Numbered from the stretch's first letter, positions 17,320 through 26,225 are shown. The stretch is 41,800 nt of DNA from an uncultured Collinsella sp. (GCA_902496945.1 CABVDE010000016.1:1-41800), one strand, 5' to 3'. Translations and numbers: made by a program. Notes: generated by a model not told the origin, from the letters alone.

Positions 17320-18223
17320 ACTCACCAGCGAGCAGAGACTCTCGCGCGCCATCGACATCATGGAGGCCCTCTACGCCGCCGGCGAGAGCGGCATGACACG
17401 AACCGAGATTTGCAGTCGCTTTGACATCACGGGGGTGTCGCTCGACGAGATTCTCGAGATCGTCTCGACGCTCGCGGACCGAGAATCGGGCGCGCGCATC
17501 ATTTGCGAATGCCACGGCGAGCGTGTGGTCCTCACCGGTGACGCCGGGCGTGTGCTACCGCTGCGCCTGAGTGCCGCCGAGGGCGCCGTGCTCAACCATG
17601 AACTTGAATCGTTGGGGATCGAGCCGCAGGCGGCAGCTCGGATTCGACATGCCCTTCTGCCCGAAGAGCTCGGCTATAACCAGCGCGTCTTTGACACCAT
17701 CAGCCACGGGTCGCACTGGCAGCAGCTGAGCTGCGCCATTCAGGACGGCGTTCGCTGCCGCATCTCGTATCGCTCGATGGACGATGTGCAGCCGCGTGAG
17801 CGTCTGGTCGACCCCTTGCGCATTACGGCAAACGGCGACCAAACATATCTGATCGCCTGGGATATCGCAGTCGATGAGCAGCGTACCTATCGTATGGATA
17901 AAATCGAGGGACTCGCCTTAACGGAAGACTCCGTCGTACCTCACGCACCGGATGTTGCATCCCTCCATGATTCCCTTGCCCGGACGCAGCACAGCGCAAA
18001 GCTCTTGATGCCGTTCGATATGGCGGAGCATCTGGACTGGGCCGGCATCACCTCAATCGCGCGTGACGAAGCAGGTATGGCGACGATAGTCGTGCACTAC
18101 GGCTCTGAGCGCTGGCTGTTGAGCCAGGTGCTCGCAGCGGGCGGAGCCATCCGCATCTTGGATGACCCCGCCCTGTCAAAGCGTCTATGCGATATGGCAA
18201 AAACCCTCGTCTGTCCGCTTTAG
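17306..18223 (+). CDS. WYL-domain transcriptional regulator (second of a pair)
   Basis: A 305-residue partner of the preceding gene. N-terminal helix-turn-helix (LSRAIDIMEALYAA...MTRTEICSRFDI), then a WYL domain with the segment QTYLIAWDIA and RTYRMDKIEG. I chose the ATG at 17306. An upstream TTG at 17285 is possible, and the candidate ribosome binding site GAAAGGACGG lies somewhat far from the ATG. Its stop overlaps the end of the convergent dinG-like gene by four bases, leaving no space for a terminator between them, so the two transcripts must overlap at their 3' ends. Confidence 0.88.
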   Translation: MPVRKLTSEQRLSRAIDIMEALYAAGESGMTRTEICSRFDITGVSLDEILEIVSTLADRESGARIICECHGERVVLTGDAGRVLPLRLSAAEGAVLNHELESLGIEPQAAARIRHALLPEELGYNQRVFDTISHGSHWQQLSCAIQDGVRCRISYRSMDDVQPRERLVDPLRITANGDQTYLIAWDIAVDEQRTYRMDKIEGLALTEDSVVPHAPDVASLHDSLARTQHSAKLLMPFDMAEHLDWAGITSIARDEAGMATIVVHYGSERWLLSQVLAAGGAIRILDDPALSKRLCDMAKTLVCPL

Positions 18224-21114
18224 CGGCGCCTCTCATGCGCTTGGCGCCACAGCTGCAGATAGTGCCCGATCTGTGCCGATTCGATGCGCTGGTAGGAGCT
18301 CGTGGGCAGCGACGTTAAGAACTTCTTACCGTAGCCCTTCGTCACCAGGCGCGGATCGGCCAGGATGAGCACACCGCAATCGGTCGAGGAGCGAATAAGG
18401 CGGCCGGCCGCCTGCTTAACCTCGAGCACCGCCTCGGGCAGCGAATAGCGCGCCCAAGCGCGCTCTTCGCGCAGGTTGCGCTCGCACGAGAGCGGGTCCG
18501 TAGGGCTCGAGAACGGCAGCTTGGGAATGATGACGCAGCGCAGCGTCTCGCCGCTGGCGTCGAAACCCTCCCAAAAAGCCTTGAGCGCAAAAAGCGACGA
18601 GGTCGGCTCGTTGATAAACCGGTCGCGCAGACGGCGGGGAGACGAATTGCGCTGCTGGCAGTTGAGCTCCAGACCCGCACGCGCCATCTTGGGTTCAACG
18701 CGGGCGTATAGGTCTTCCATGTCGCGCCGATTGGTGAACAGCGTGAGCACCGATCCGCCCATGGCAAGATGGGCGTCGACCAGCACGCGCTCGAGCGCCG
18801 TAAGATAGCTCTCGCGATCGCGCGGATCGGGGATATCGCCCGCAACGACTACAGCCATGTTCGAATCGAAGTCGTAGCTCGAGTCCAAGTGCAGCGATGA
18901 GGATGTTGAAGCACCGATGCGATCGAGGCCGACCGCGTGGTTAAAGTGTTCAAAGCTTTTGGACACCGTCATGGTCGCCGAGGCAAAGATAGCCGTATGG
19001 ACCTCGGGCAGCCACTCGGTTGCCAAGGCCTCGCCAATGTCGATGCGCTCCGCAGCCATCGACTCTCCGCCGGCGCGCAACCTACGATTGACCTGCAGCG
19101 AATACACGTAGTGCTCATCGGTGCCGTCAATGATGAGTTTGAGGTTCTCGGCCAGCTCATGCAGGCGGCGCGAGATATCACCCAGGTCGACAACAACTTC
19201 GGGCTTGTCGGCGGCGACGGCTTGCACCAGCGCGTCGACGCTCTTGTCAGCCTGTTCCAGCGCGTCGATGGCGGTGTATGCCGACTGTAAGAAATCATGC
19301 CAGTCGTCAGATTCACGCAACTCGGGGCCAATCCATAGGTTGGCATTGTCATAACCCCCACGGGCACGGCGGCCGAGCTCGCGAACGCCATCGAACACGT
19401 CGGCGATTGCCATGCTCGCGCGCGCAACCGTCGACGTCGCCTTGGCAGTAAGACCCAGGTAAAGTGTAGAGCCCTCGGAGGTCGCCAAATCACGAGAAAC
19501 CTGGCTCAGCGCGCCGGTACTCGAGCCGCCCAGACGCTCAAATAGCACGCGCGACTCATCGGCCGATACCACGCGCGCCCACTGGCGGCGCGCCTCGCGT
19601 TCGATGGAATGAGCCTCGTCAATTACCCAATGACGAATCGGGGGCAAAATCCTGCCCTCGGCCGCGACATTGCGGAACAGCAGGGAATGGTTGGTGACCA
19701 CCACATCGGCATGTGCCGCGCGACGGCGGGCGCCGTGGACCAGGCATTTATCGGGAAAAAACGGGCAGAGGCGACGAACGCACTCGTGCGAGGCCGTCGT
19801 AAAGTCGGGGCGGTTGACGCTGCGCCACCGAATGCCGAGCGAGTCGAGGTCGCCATCGGCTGATTGGCAGACGTACGCCATAATGACCGCCGCCGCCGTG
19901 AGCGTGTCCGCCGGATCGCGCTTGGTGGTAATCTCGACCTGGCCGCGGCTCATGCGCTCAAGCTTGCGCAGGCACGGATAGTGGTCATACCCCTTGAGGG
20001 CGCAAAACGATAGGCCTCCGTCCAGCTGCTCGGCAAGTTTTGGCAGCTCATGGTACATGAGCTGGTCGGCAAGATTGTTCGATTTGGTCGCAATGCCAAC
20101 CGTGATGTTGTTACGGCGTGCTGCCTCGGCAAAAGGCACCAGATAGGCCATCGATTTACCGACGCCCGTGCCCGCCTCAATTACACGATGAGTGCCCGTG
20201 ACCAGCGCATCGCGGACCTCGAGCGCCATCGCGATCTGCTCATCACGCGGCTCGTAGGTGGGATACATGCGATTGACCAGGCCACCTAGCGCATAGTCCG
20301 CCTCAATCTCCTCACGACTCGGCATCTTGAGGACCGGCAGTTCGTCGGCGTCCACCCTATCGTCGGCGCGATCGGCCTTGAGAACGTCAGCACGAGCGGC
20401 GCTGAGAGAGAAGATAGAACCAGGGTTCTGCCCTGCCAAGAATGAGAAGATAGGACGATAGGACCAAGGCACATCCGGATGCATGTCGGCTAGGCGCGCC
20501 ATGAGGCCCTGGGGCAAGTCGGTGAGTGCCACGAGCAACACGCGCCATACGCCACACAGGGCGTCGACGTCGGCATTGGCACGGTGTGATACCGAGTCAC
20601 AGCCAAACAGATCGGCCATAAAAGACAACTTGTGCGAGGCCAGGCGCGGAAGCGCGATCCGCGACAGCGCCAGCGAATCGATCCAGATATCGCTCACGTT
20701 GACGCCGCCTTTGACCGATTCGATAAACGAGCGGTCGAACGTGGCGTTATGTGCGATCACCGGGCAACCACCGACAAAATCTGCGAGAGCGGCGACGGCC
20801 TCAACGGCCGACGGGGCATTCGCCACATCGGCATTTGTAATGCTCGTGAGCTCGGTAATCTCGGCGGGAATCAGCTGCTTGGGATGCACGAACGTATCGA
20901 AGCGATCGACGATCTCGCGACCCGAAAGACGGGCTGCCGAGATCTCGATCAGCTCATTGTCCTGCACCGAAAGACCCGTGGTTTCGGTATCGAGGACGAT
21001 AACATCTTCCTCGATAAGGCCGAAGGACTGTGTTTTGGCACGTTCGGCAAGCGTGGCATAGGAGTCGATGACAAACTGCGGCGTTCCTGACGAAACCGCG
21101 TCCTCGATTAGCAT
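18220..21114 (-). CDS. dinG: DinG-family helicase with N-terminal DnaQ-type exonuclease domain
   Basis: A 964-residue fusion. The exonuclease domain (about 37-195) has ExoI DTETTG (42-47), ExoII AHNATFDRSF and ExoIII HRANADVDAL, all DEDDh catalytic residues present. The superfamily-2 helicase part (about 285-960) has Walker A EAGTGVGKS (313-321), DEAH at 499-502, and motif VI QAAGRLIRSS. Four cysteines at 381, 445, 450 and 457 are placed as in the XPD/DinG iron-sulfur cluster. The Bacillus-type exonuclease-DinG fusion is usually described without the cluster, so this combination is worth noting. The start overlaps the ddl stop by seven bases. Confidence 0.92.
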   Translation of the reverse strand: MLIEDAVSSGTPQFVIDSYATLAERAKTQSFGLIEEDVIVLDTETTGLSVQDNELIEISAARLSGREIVDRFDTFVHPKQLIPAEITELTSITNADVANAPSAVEAVAALADFVGGCPVIAHNATFDRSFIESVKGGVNVSDIWIDSLALSRIALPRLASHKLSFMADLFGCDSVSHRANADVDALCGVWRVLLVALTDLPQGLMARLADMHPDVPWSYRPIFSFLAGQNPGSIFSLSAARADVLKADRADDRVDADELPVLKMPSREEIEADYALGGLVNRMYPTYEPRDEQIAMALEVRDALVTGTHRVIEAGTGVGKSMAYLVPFAEAARRNNITVGIATKSNNLADQLMYHELPKLAEQLDGGLSFCALKGYDHYPCLRKLERMSRGQVEITTKRDPADTLTAAAVIMAYVCQSADGDLDSLGIRWRSVNRPDFTTASHECVRRLCPFFPDKCLVHGARRRAAHADVVVTNHSLLFRNVAAEGRILPPIRHWVIDEAHSIEREARRQWARVVSADESRVLFERLGGSSTGALSQVSRDLATSEGSTLYLGLTAKATSTVARASMAIADVFDGVRELGRRARGGYDNANLWIGPELRESDDWHDFLQSAYTAIDALEQADKSVDALVQAVAADKPEVVVDLGDISRRLHELAENLKLIIDGTDEHYVYSLQVNRRLRAGGESMAAERIDIGEALATEWLPEVHTAIFASATMTVSKSFEHFNHAVGLDRIGASTSSSLHLDSSYDFDSNMAVVVAGDIPDPRDRESYLTALERVLVDAHLAMGGSVLTLFTNRRDMEDLYARVEPKMARAGLELNCQQRNSSPRRLRDRFINEPTSSLFALKAFWEGFDASGETLRCVIIPKLPFSSPTDPLSCERNLREERAWARYSLPEAVLEVKQAAGRLIRSSTDCGVLILADPRLVTKGYGKKFLTSLPTSSYQRIESAQIGHYLQLWRQAHERRR

Positions 21115-22073
21115 GCAATACCCGCTCGACGAAGGCCCATACGAATCAGACTGTCACAGACCTGCGGGAACGTCATGTCATCGGTGTGGCGAATCTCATC
21201 CGGATACAGGGATGTATCGGTCATGCCGGGAATGGTATTGGTCTCGAGGATAACAGGGCCGTCCTCGCTCACGATAAAGTCGCTGCGCGAGATACCCAGG
21301 CAACCGAGGGCCTTGTGAGCGGCACAGGCAAGCTCCTGAGCGCGAGCGTAATTCTCGGGCGAAATCTGCGCCGGAATGCGATGGATGTCCGTAGGGTCGA
21401 CATACTTCACGTCCAGATCGTAGAACTCACAGTCCTCGGGCTTGCGAATCTCGACAATCGGCAGGGCGCGCACGTCGTCCTCGCCGTACACGCCGACGGT
21501 GATCTCGGTGCCCTCGATGCACTTCTCGACCAGCACCTTATCGCCAAACTCAAACGCTTTGGCGATTGCCGCGGGCAGCTCGGAGGGCTCATGAACCATG
21601 GAAATGCCATAGCTGGAACCGTTGACGGCAGGCTTCACAAAACAGCGCTCGCCGCAAACCTCGACGATATGATCGATATCGACTTCATCGCCCACCTCAA
21701 GCGCGAGGCCGGGGGCAATGGGAATACCCGCCTTGGCGTACAGGAGCTTAGAGACCTCCTTGTCGGCACCGCAGGCGCTGGCGAGCACGCCCGAAGCCGT
21801 GTAGGGGACACCCAAGGTCTCCATGGCGCCCTGCATAGCGCCATCTTCGCCACCGGCGCCGTGCATGGCGATAAACGCCACGTCGAAACCGCCGGTCGCC
21901 ATGGTTACCATAAAATCATCGGCAGCCGTGTCGAGCAGCTCCACCGAAGTGTAGCCGGCCTCCTTCAAGGCCACCACGACGTTCTCTCCCGAATTAAGCG
22001 AGATCTCGCGCTCAGCGGAATGACCGCCCGCCAAGACCGCTACGTGCATGTTCTCTAGGCTTTTACCCGGCAT
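21108..22073 (-). CDS. ddl: D-alanine--D-alanine ligase
   Basis: Makes the D-Ala-D-Ala dipeptide for peptidoglycan precursors, using ATP. The 321-residue protein has the two family signatures: HGAGGEDGAMQGAMETLGVP followed by YTASGVLAS, and LGCLGISRSDFIV followed by ILETNTIPGMT near the C-terminus. The active-site region EFYDLDVKY is present, consistent with D-Ala rather than D-lactate as substrate, though I cannot be certain. GAGGAGGAG lies about ten bases before the chosen ATG. An internal ATG eight codons later (MHVAVLAGG) is a second possibility. It is coupled to the downstream dinG-like gene. Confidence 0.95.
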   Translation of the reverse strand: MPGKSLENMHVAVLAGGHSAEREISLNSGENVVVALKEAGYTSVELLDTAADDFMVTMATGGFDVAFIAMHGAGGEDGAMQGAMETLGVPYTASGVLASACGADKEVSKLLYAKAGIPIAPGLALEVGDEVDIDHIVEVCGERCFVKPAVNGSSYGISMVHEPSELPAAIAKAFEFGDKVLVEKCIEGTEITVGVYGEDDVRALPIVEIRKPEDCEFYDLDVKYVDPTDIHRIPAQISPENYARAQELACAAHKALGCLGISRSDFIVSEDGPVILETNTIPGMTDTSLYPDEIRHTDDMTFPQVCDSLIRMGLRRAGIAC

Positions 22074-22158
22074 GGGCAGACTCCTCCTCTATTATTTCTG
22101 CAGCTGATACCATATTGTAGCGATACCCTCTACGTTTCCCCAAAATCGAAAGGCTTCC

Positions 22159-23211
22159 ATGAATCCCAGGACTAAATCTCAGGACATTCGCGACTTGAGC
22201 CAAAACGATATTCGCGAGCTCGTTGCCGAACTTGGCCAGCCCGCTTTCCGTGCCAAGCAGCTCATCGAATGGGTCTTTGAGAAGAACGTTTGTTCGTTTG
22301 ACAATATGACCAACCTTCCCAAGGCTTTCCGCGAGCAGCTCAAAGAGGCATTTGCCTTCGACACGCCGACGGAACTCACCAAGCAGGTGTCCAAAGATGG
22401 CTCTCGCAAGTATCTGCTTGAGTACCATGACGGGATTTCCGTCGAGACTGTCGGTATGCCTCGTCGTAACAAGCTTTCTGTCTGCGTTTCCACCCAGGCC
22501 GGCTGCGGTATGGGCTGCGCCTTTTGCGCTACCGGCCTCAACGGCCTCAAGCGCTCGCTGACCGCCCAAGAGATCGTTGACCAGGTACTTCATGTGTCCA
22601 ATGACTTTGGCGAGCGCGCCACGAGCGTTGTCTTCATGGGCCAGGGTGAGCCGTTTGCCAACTATGATGAGGTTCTCAAGGCGCTGCGAATTCTCAACGA
22701 CCCCGACGGCATCGGAATTGGCGCTCGCCACCTCACCGTCTCCACCAGCGGCGTTATTCCCGGTATTCGCAAATTTGCCGATATCCCCGAGCAGTTTACG
22801 CTTGCCGTTTCCCTGCACTCCGCCATCCAGTCCACGCGCAACAAGCTTATGCCCGGTGTTAAAAAATACACACTGCTTCGCCTTCACGAGGCCCTTCAGC
22901 TCTACACCGAGAAGACTGGCCGCCGCCCGACCTATGAGTACGCCATGATCGAAGGCGTCAACGATACGAATCCCGAGATGCAGGCGCTCTGCGACTTCTG
23001 CGAGGGAACGCTGTGCCACGTTAACCTGATTCAGCTTAACGATATCGAGGGCAGCCCGCTCAAGCCGTCGCCGATTCATAAGGTTGAGGATCTTCAGCGT
23101 CGTCTTGAATCCCGCGGCATTGAGACCACGATTCGTAACTCCCGTGGCAATGATATTGACGCCGCTTGTGGACAGCTGAAGCAGCGCTTCAAAGTTCAGA
23201 AGAACGCATAG
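22159..23211 (+). CDS. rlmN: Dual-specificity RNA methyltransferase RlmN
   Basis: A radical-SAM enzyme that forms 2-methyladenosine at A2503 of 23S rRNA and A37 of some tRNAs. The 350-residue protein has the CxxxCxxC cluster motif in AGCGMGCAFC (Cys116, 120, 123), the GQGEPFANYDE segment, and the C-terminal catalytic Cys337 in DAACGQLK. The second methyl-transferring cysteine of the family is probably Cys343-equivalent upstream and I did not locate it. ATG start with GAAAGG. It has its own terminator. Confidence 0.96.
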   Translation: MNPRTKSQDIRDLSQNDIRELVAELGQPAFRAKQLIEWVFEKNVCSFDNMTNLPKAFREQLKEAFAFDTPTELTKQVSKDGSRKYLLEYHDGISVETVGMPRRNKLSVCVSTQAGCGMGCAFCATGLNGLKRSLTAQEIVDQVLHVSNDFGERATSVVFMGQGEPFANYDEVLKALRILNDPDGIGIGARHLTVSTSGVIPGIRKFADIPEQFTLAVSLHSAIQSTRNKLMPGVKKYTLLRLHEALQLYTEKTGRRPTYEYAMIEGVNDTNPEMQALCDFCEGTLCHVNLIQLNDIEGSPLKPSPIHKVEDLQRRLESRGIETTIRNSRGNDIDAACGQLKQRFKVQKNA

Positions 23212-23229
23212 GGGAGTCGCACCCCAAAA

Positions 23230-23245
23230 CGTTTCATGTGAAACA
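23230..23245. promoter_or_regulatory. Imperfect parS-like site
   Basis: CGTTTCATGTGAAACA matches the parS consensus at 14 of 16 positions. It lies between the rlmN stop and its terminator, about 2.2 kb from the three perfect sites. It may bind ParB weakly. Confidence 0.4.
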
Positions 23246-23249
23246 TCGG

Positions 23250-23284
23250 ACAGCCCCGGTTGCAGATAATGCAACCGGGGCTGT
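23250..23284 (+). terminator. Terminator of rlmN
   Basis: A perfect 15-bp stem ACAGCCCCGGTTGCA/TGCAACCGGGGCTGT with a 5-base loop, followed by TTCATTTATT on the plus strand. Confidence 0.92.
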
Positions 23285-23348
23285 TTCATTTATTGACCTC
23301 GATTTTGAATCAGCTACTACTGATCCGATTTTTTACGGCCAAAATAAG

Positions 23349-23380
23349 GGGTCCTTGTCTCATGAATCAGACAAGGACCC
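23349..23380 (-). terminator. Terminator of the parAB unit
   Basis: A 12-bp stem GGGTCCTTGTCT/AGACAAGGACCC with an 8-base loop, followed on the minus strand by a T-rich TTATTTT. It lies 31 bases past the stop of the small gene after parB. Confidence 0.88.
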
Positions 23381-23402
23381 TTCAAAAAAATGCAGGGTAT
23401 TG

Positions 23403-23414
23403 TTAGGTACCTAA
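23403..23414. repeat. 12-bp palindrome TTAGGTACCTAA (copy 1)
   Basis: A perfect palindrome overlapping the stop codon of the small gene downstream of parB. An identical copy, also flanked by G and A (GTTAGGTACCTAAA), occurs at 26907-26918 upstream of jag. It may be a protein-binding site; no known regulator is recognised. Confidence 0.5.
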
Positions 23415-23665
23415 AAGCCTACGTTTTCCCATTGATGACTGACCCAGTCCTGATTAATCTTGGGATTCTTCGTTACCTGAGCAGTTCGCATGGCGACATC
23501 CTCCGTCACAACATCCATTTTCTTTTTGGATGTATCGACGATGTCCCGTGCGCCACGAAGCAAACGACCTCGAAGTTCATCGTCCGTCGCGATCTTATAG
23601 CCAGCAAAGGCACCAGCCGCGACAGTCGTCGCCAATGCAATCGCAGTCATAATCTTATTCCTCAT
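23411..23665 (-). CDS. Small membrane-anchored protein following parB
   Basis: An 84-residue protein. One hydrophobic segment near the N-terminus (IMTAIALATTVAAGAFAGYKI), then a charged, probably helical tail (DELRGRLLRGARDIV...KKKMDVV). It resembles small YtxH-type proteins in layout, but I do not recognise it. I chose the ATG at 23665, which lies inside the end of parB (11-base overlap) and has AGGGAG just upstream. A TTG at 23683 would give six more residues. The overlap implies translational coupling to parB. Confidence 0.75.
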   Translation of the reverse strand: MRNKIMTAIALATTVAAGAFAGYKIATDDELRGRLLRGARDIVDTSKKKMDVVTEDVAMRTAQVTKNPKINQDWVSHQWENVGF

Positions 23666-24560
23666 CTTGGTCTCCCTGATCAAACTGAATCATTTCGCCA
23701 AGAATACGAGAGAGTTCTTCCTCGTCTTTAAACTCAATCTCGATCTTGTTTTTTCCACGCGAGCTCTTCACCCGCACGTTGGTATTAAACACCTGACGAA
23801 GTACACGCGCAGCCTTCTTAAAAGACTGAGGCGTTGCAGGCCTCGGAGTCTTAGGTGTCTCTCCGGCAGAAAACAACGGAGCAAGATTTTCTGTCGCCCT
23901 GACGGAAAGACCCTCAGCGACAACCTTCTCGGCAAGTCGAATTCGAGCATCCTCATAGGGAACTGCAAGAATCGCACGTGCATGACCAGCAGTCAGCTTG
24001 CCCTCAAAAATCCTCTGCTGTACTACCTCGGGGAGATCAAGAAGTCGAAGCGAGTTAGTAATCGCAGAGCGCGACTTGCTCACTGCTTTTGACAATGCTT
24101 CCTGGGTCATACCGCTTGCATCGATGAGTTGACGATAGCCCTTTGCCTCTTCAACAGGATTCAGATCAGAACGTTGAAGATTCTCGATAAGCGCAAGAGC
24201 CAGCATCTCTTCATCATTAACATCTTTAATGATGACAGGCACTTCTTCAAGACCAGCAAGCTTTGACGCTTGATAACGACGCTCACCAGCGATAATCTCG
24301 TAGCCGTTTCCATGCTTGCGAACCAAAAGCGGCTGCAAAACGCCATGTTCCTGGATTGACTCACTTAGCTCGCGAAGTTCAGTTTCGTTAAAGTGAATTC
24401 GCGGCTGATTAGGGTTGGGGACGATATCCTCAATCGGTAGTTTTGTTTCAGATGCAACATTTGAAGCAGATGCAGCCGAACCACCGGTCTCATATTCAGC
24501 CTCTGAGACCAAAGCATTGAGTCCACGTCCCAATCCGCCACGTTTCTTTGCGCTAGGCAC
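23655..24560 (-). CDS. parB: Chromosome-partitioning protein ParB
   Basis: A 301-residue CTP-dependent DNA clamp that loads at parS and helps segregate the origin. Order: N-terminal ParA-interacting tail (KKRGGLGRGLNAL), CTPase/ParB domain with GERRYQA and ENLQRSDLNPVEEA, the parS-reading helix-turn-helix (MTQEALSKAVSKSRSAITNSLRLLDLP), and C-terminal dimerisation domain. GTG start overlapping parA by eight bases, with a GAGGTGATC ribosome binding site inside parA. Codon use is AT-richer than in neighbouring genes. Confidence 0.97.
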   Translation of the reverse strand: MPSAKKRGGLGRGLNALVSEAEYETGGSAASASNVASETKLPIEDIVPNPNQPRIHFNETELRELSESIQEHGVLQPLLVRKHGNGYEIIAGERRYQASKLAGLEEVPVIIKDVNDEEMLALALIENLQRSDLNPVEEAKGYRQLIDASGMTQEALSKAVSKSRSAITNSLRLLDLPEVVQQRIFEGKLTAGHARAILAVPYEDARIRLAEKVVAEGLSVRATENLAPLFSAGETPKTPRPATPQSFKKAARVLRQVFNTNVRVKSSRGKNKIEIEFKDEEELSRILGEMIQFDQGDQDEE

Positions 24561-25353
24561 GCTTGATCACCTCTTTTGCAAGGTTTATATACGCTTTTGC
24601 ACCTTTATTTTGCGGTGCATAGGTAATTACCGGTTCTCCAAACGACGGAGCTTCAGAGATTTTAACCGTACGGGGTATCAGCGTCTTAAACGCCTTGTCA
24701 CCAAAGTACGATTGAACCTCCTCGACAACCTGATTCGACAGTGAAGTACGGGAGTCATACATGGTCATAAGCACGCCATACGTGTCCAAACCTTTATTCA
24801 GACGCGATTTGACCATCTTCATTGACTCAAGCAGCTTTGTAACGCCCTCGAGTGCGTAATACTCGCACTGGATTGGAATCAGAACACTGTCTGCTGCGGT
24901 CAAGGCATTGATAGTAAGCAGTCCGAGCGAAGGAGGACAGTCGATGAAAATGAAATCGAACTCGTCCTGAATCGGCTCAAGCAAATCTTTGAGGCGAGTT
25001 TCACGAGCAATTGCGCTTACAAGCTCAATTTCGGCGCCTGCAAGCTGAATCGTTGCTGGAATAACGAATACTTTTTTGCAATTCGTATCAAGAACAAGCG
25101 ATTCTGCTGGCACATCGTTCAGCAATGCATCGTAGATGCAGTGATCAAGGTCTTCTTTTTCAATTCCAAATCCACTGGTGCTGTTTCCCTGTGGATCAAA
25201 ATCGACAATGAGCGTCTTACGACCCTGTTCACCAAGCGCAGCTGCAAGGTTTACGGCAGTCGTGGACTTACCCACACCGCCTTTTTGGTTGATGATTGCA
25301 ATGATACGCGTGTTTATTGCGCTCTTCGAACGCTTAACGTCGCGAAATCCCAC
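24553..25353 (-). CDS. parA: Chromosome-partitioning ATPase ParA (Soj)
   Basis: A 266-residue ParA/MinD-superfamily ATPase acting with ParB on the origin and on DnaA activity. The deviant Walker A KGGVGKST (24-31) carries the signature lysine; Walker A' VDFDPQGNST and Walker B FIFIDCPPSLG follow. GTG start with AGGAGGGACC just upstream. It precedes parB in one operon. Three parS sites lie directly upstream, in the gap before rsmG, so ParB could bind next to its own operon promoter. Confidence 0.97.
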   Translation of the reverse strand: MGFRDVKRSKSAINTRIIAIINQKGGVGKSTTAVNLAAALGEQGRKTLIVDFDPQGNSTSGFGIEKEDLDHCIYDALLNDVPAESLVLDTNCKKVFVIPATIQLAGAEIELVSAIARETRLKDLLEPIQDEFDFIFIDCPPSLGLLTINALTAADSVLIPIQCEYYALEGVTKLLESMKMVKSRLNKGLDTYGVLMTMYDSRTSLSNQVVEEVQSYFGDKAFKTLIPRTVKISEAPSFGEPVITYAPQNKGAKAYINLAKEVIKRA

Positions 25354-25392
25354 GGTCCCTCCTGGTGTGTATTAAAGCTGTCAAACGGAGGA

Positions 25393-25408
25393 TGTTTCAC
25401 GTGAAACA
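25393..25408. promoter_or_regulatory. parS site 1
   Basis: A perfect match to the consensus TGTTTCACGTGAAACA, extended to an 18-bp palindrome (25392-25409). It is part of a set of three spaced exactly 39 bp apart. Confidence 0.95.
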
Positions 25409-25431
25409 TTCCGATTCGATATCAACCGCTA

Positions 25432-25447
25432 TGTTTCACGTGAAACA
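25432..25447. promoter_or_regulatory. parS site 2
   Basis: A perfect TGTTTCACGTGAAACA, 39 bp from sites 1 and 3, so all three lie on related but not identical faces of the helix. Confidence 0.95.
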
Positions 25448-25470
25448 CTGCTAGTTGTTAGTATCCATTA

Positions 25471-25486
25471 TGTTTCACGTGAAACA
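25471..25486. promoter_or_regulatory. parS site 3
   Basis: A perfect TGTTTCACGTGAAACA ending one base before the rsmG stop codon; the outer A/T pair extends it to 18 bp. Confidence 0.95.
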
Positions 25487-25487
25487 T

Positions 25488-26225
25488 CTAGGCAAGCGGA
25501 TTCTTCTTTGCCATGCCATTTGCACGAGGCAATGAGACGGATGCTGGGTGATTCTTCTTAAGAAGAATAAATTCCCTGTGACCTAAACCCTCAGGTAGAT
25601 CAATCGCGTCATTCAGAAGTGGAGTGAAGCCGCAGATCTTTGCTGCTGACTCGCCAGAAGCAAGTTCCTCATTCGAAGGATTGCCCTTAGTGATAACAAA
25701 TAGTCCTCCATCTTTGAGGTACGGGGCCGCATACTCAACGAGAATCGGTAGAGGAGCCAGTGCACGAGCGGTTACCACAGAGAACTGCTTCTTATGACTT
25801 CGAGCGTATTCTTCAAGACGATCATGAACAGCATGAGCATATTTCAATCCAAGAGCATGAACAAAAGAATTGACAGCATCAACCTTCTTGCCAACAGAGT
25901 CAATATAAGTTGCTTTACGATGCGTGGTTATCGTTAACGGAATACCGGGGAAGCCTGCGCCCGTACCCATATCGAGCAAAGCTCCCTCAGGAGCCTCATT
26001 GATATATGGGAGCAAAACAAGTGAGTCGAGGATATGAAGTATTGCAGCATCTTCTACGTTAAGAATACGTGTGAGATTGGTTGTCTTATTTGTTTCCAGA
26101 ACCAAATCCAAATGCTGAATACATTTCCTCAGCTCAACATCAGTTACGCTTAAGGAATACTCTTTGCAATAGGAAGTTAGACGGCTCAGCATCTCATCAG
26201 CCTGCTGATCAGTAAGTACTAACAA
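25488..26225 (-). CDS. rsmG: 16S rRNA (guanine527-N7)-methyltransferase RsmG
   Basis: Uses SAM to methylate G527 of 16S rRNA. The SAM-binding motif DMGTGAGFPGIPL is clear, as are NLTRILNVEDAAILHILDSL and the ARALAPLPILVEYA segment. The 245-residue form begins at a TTG with AAAGGAG six bases upstream. An in-frame TTG at 26273, 16 codons earlier, has no clear ribosome binding site. A strong terminator separates it from the jag operon, so it has its own promoter or reads from parA-side signals. Confidence 0.94.
   Translation of the reverse strand: MLVLTDQQADEMLSRLTSYCKEYSLSVTDVELRKCIQHLDLVLETNKTTNLTRILNVEDAAILHILDSLVLLPYINEAPEGALLDMGTGAGFPGIPLTITTHRKATYIDSVGKKVDAVNSFVHALGLKYAHAVHDRLEEYARSHKKQFSVVTARALAPLPILVEYAAPYLKDGGLFVITKGNPSNEELASGESAAKICGFTPLLNDAIDLPEGLGHREFILLKKNHPASVSLPRANGMAKKNPLA

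Noticed and set aside
25393..25486. Regular short repeats considered as a CRISPR array
   Set aside because: The repeats are 16-bp palindromes identical to the parS consensus beside parA; no cas genes are present.
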